A stretch of 64,000 nt of DNA from Streptomyces sp. AC1-42W (GTDB lineage Bacteria > Actinomycetota > Actinomycetes > Streptomycetales > Streptomycetaceae), in NCBI RefSeq assembly GCF_003248355.1, contig NZ_QKWY01000001.1, positions 1,074,001 through 1,138,000 on the forward strand, written 5' to 3'. Both the position numbers and the translations under genes were made by a program. Positions 62,982-64,000 of this stretch are shown one piece after another. A model generated the notes under the pieces. The model was given only the letters and a program-made list of their open reading frames with translations, searched no databases and was not told the DNA's origin. Position 1 is the first letter of the stretch. Each line of letters starts with the position of its first letter.

Positions 62982-64000
62982 CTACGGCGTGCGGTACGGC
63001 CAGTAGACGTCCATGCAGTCGTCCTTCTTGGCGCTGTTCACCGCTTCGGTGCCCTCCAGCGGGTCACTGTCGTCGTCGGGCGTCTTCGGCGCCCGGGTGC
63101 CCGTACGCCAGTCGGAGCCGACGGTCACCGTCAGCCCGGCCCCGTCCGGGGTGTCCTTGACCGCGCTGGTCGGCAGCCCCAGCGCCTTGGCCACGGACAG
63201 CGCGTCCGACTTGCCCTGCGCCCCGGCGCTGCGCGGGTACGACACCTCGGTCGTCAGCGCGGAACCGGGATCGTTGGTGGTGTCCGCCTCGGTGAAGCCC
63301 TTGGCCTTGAGCAGATCGCGTACGGCGGCGGCGCGGCCCTCGGCGGGCTGCTGCCCGTCCCCGCCGGTGCCGTTGACCACGGTGATCCCGATCGACGCCG
63401 GGGGACCGGCCTTCGGGCCCTGGGCGGCCTTCTTCTTCGCCTTGGCCCGGTCCTTCGGGTCCAGCGACTGGTCCTCGCGCAGCAGCGCCCACAGCTTGTC
63501 GGCGGCGCCGGGCTTCGGCAGCACGTGGGCGTCGGGGTTCTCGGGGTCGGGGATGCGCGGCATCGTCAGCATGTTCATCTTGTCCAGCGGCACGTCCTTG
63601 AGCTGCATGCCGAGGTCGAACAGCTTCTTGACGGTGCCGATCTCCTCCGAGACCGTGAGCGACTCGACGGCGGTCTCGGCCAGGTTCATCAGCCTGCCCG
63701 TGTCCGTGAACGCGTTCTGGCTCTTCAGCTCGCGCATCACCGAGTTCAGGTACATGTGCTGGGCCTTGGAGCGGCCGATGTCGCTGCCGAAGGCGTGCCG
63801 GGTGCGCAGCCACTTCAGCGCCTGCTCGCCCTTGATCTTGTGCGTGCCCGCCTTCATCCGCAGGAACGAGCCGCCGGGGACCCTGGGCTTGGGCAGGTCG
63901 TAGACGTCCTGCTTCACGCACACCTCGGCGCCGCCCACCGCGTCCGCCATGTCCACCACGCCCGCGAAGTCGACCATCATCCAGTGGTCGATGTAGATGC
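62982..64000 (-). CDS. LCP family protein 3 with LytR_C domain (5' end outside window)
   Basis: The frame stays open to the right edge; the visible 339 residues begin IYIDHWMMVDFAGV in the LCP domain, so the N-terminus, membrane segment and first catalytic motifs are missing. WLRTRHAFGSDIGR matches the family. A C-terminal LytR_C domain (SIGITVVNGTGGDGQQ) is separated by a Lys-rich linker (DRAKAKKKAAQGPK). The first and third genes share the RTRHAF signature. Confidence 0.9.
   Translation of the reverse strand, partial: IYIDHWMMVDFAGVVDMADAVGGAEVCVKQDVYDLPKPRVPGGSFLRMKAGTHKIKGEQALKWLRTRHAFGSDIGRSKAQHMYLNSVMRELKSQNAFTDTGRLMNLAETAVESLTVSEEIGTVKKLFDLGMQLKDVPLDKMNMLTMPRIPDPENPDAHVLPKPGAADKLWALLREDQSLDPKDRAKAKKKAAQGPKAGPPASIGITVVNGTGGDGQQPAEGRAAAVRDLLKAKGFTEADTTNDPGSALTTEVSYPRSAGAQGKSDALSVAKALGLPTSAVKDTPDGAGLTVTVGSDWRTGTRAPKTPDDDSDPLEGTEAVNSAKKDDCMDVYWPYRTP

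Overview
The window is about 64 kb of very GC-rich DNA with tightly packed, often 4-base-overlapping genes, many GTG starts and actinomycete-specific families (SARP, WhiJ/DUF397 cassettes, a SigB-type partner-switching module, Lsr2-free BGC DNA, LCP proteins). It is a Streptomyces-type chromosome. From memory, the gene order hutU-hutF-hutI-sigI-arsI-prsI-peptide transporter-two-component system-GtrA-purK-purE-dipeptidase-UDP-glucose dehydrogenase-acyl-CoA dehydrogenase-LCP proteins matches the S. coelicolor core chromosome around SCO3073 down to SCO3042. The right half is therefore core and the left half is accessory.

1-9 kb: the right part of a class II lanthipeptide cluster. It has two LanM synthetases flanking a C39-peptidase ABC exporter (LanT), then an LLM/F420-type reductase that probably turns dehydroalanine into D-alanine, and a convergent small SARP activator. 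No precursor gene is visible; it should lie left of the window. At 9.5-10.8 kb a small exported peptide ending in DLGWQ faces a TrmB/LuxR-type regulator.

10.9-25.9 kb: one long operon (10888-24571) whose enzyme set closely resembles the thionucleoside half of the albomycin pathway. It encodes a NodU/CmcH carbamoyltransferase, a methyltransferase, a fold-type-II PLP enzyme, a radical SAM/SPASM enzyme, a divergent seryl-tRNA synthetase paralog and an SHMT-like transaldolase. To these are added a cupin, a glycosyltransferase-like protein, a cytosolic GH3/NagZ-like hydrolase and a three-gene ABC-2 exporter. No siderophore NRPS or hydroxamate genes are present. A second, motif-complete seryl-tRNA synthetase lies convergent beyond a strong terminator and is the likely self-resistance copy. 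This is the best candidate for an undescribed system: a seryl-tRNA synthetase inhibitor with a sugar-based instead of a siderophore-based accessory module.

26-28.3 kb: four minus-strand genes, three roadblock/LC7 proteins plus a DUF4388/PATAN-like protein, without a GTPase. 28.5-34.1 kb: histidine utilisation (hutU, an M20 amidohydrolase, hutF, hutI) behind a promoter with a 19-bp palindromic operator. 34.2-36.5 kb: sigma factor, anti-anti-sigma and anti-sigma genes. 36.6-47.8 kb: core transport, signalling, purine and sugar-nucleotide genes.

47.8-50.5 kb: a 2.7-kb integrase-less insert bracketed by a perfect 32-bp direct repeat; the left copy lies in the catalytic 3' end of an acyl-CoA dehydrogenase gene. 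It carries a WhiJ-like cassette (small protein, DUF6879, XRE/DUF5753, DUF397). 50.5-58.7 kb: a Ser/Thr kinase, a second WhiJ-like cassette, an AAA ATPase plus TOPRIM-like DUF4276 pair (candidate split OLD-type defence) and a methyltransferase. 58.7-64 kb: a histidine phosphatase-like protein and three LytR-CpsA-Psr genes interleaved with a thioesterase; the last is cut by the right edge. I saw no tRNA, rRNA or CRISPR array. Gene families were recognised by eye from motifs; no database search was possible.
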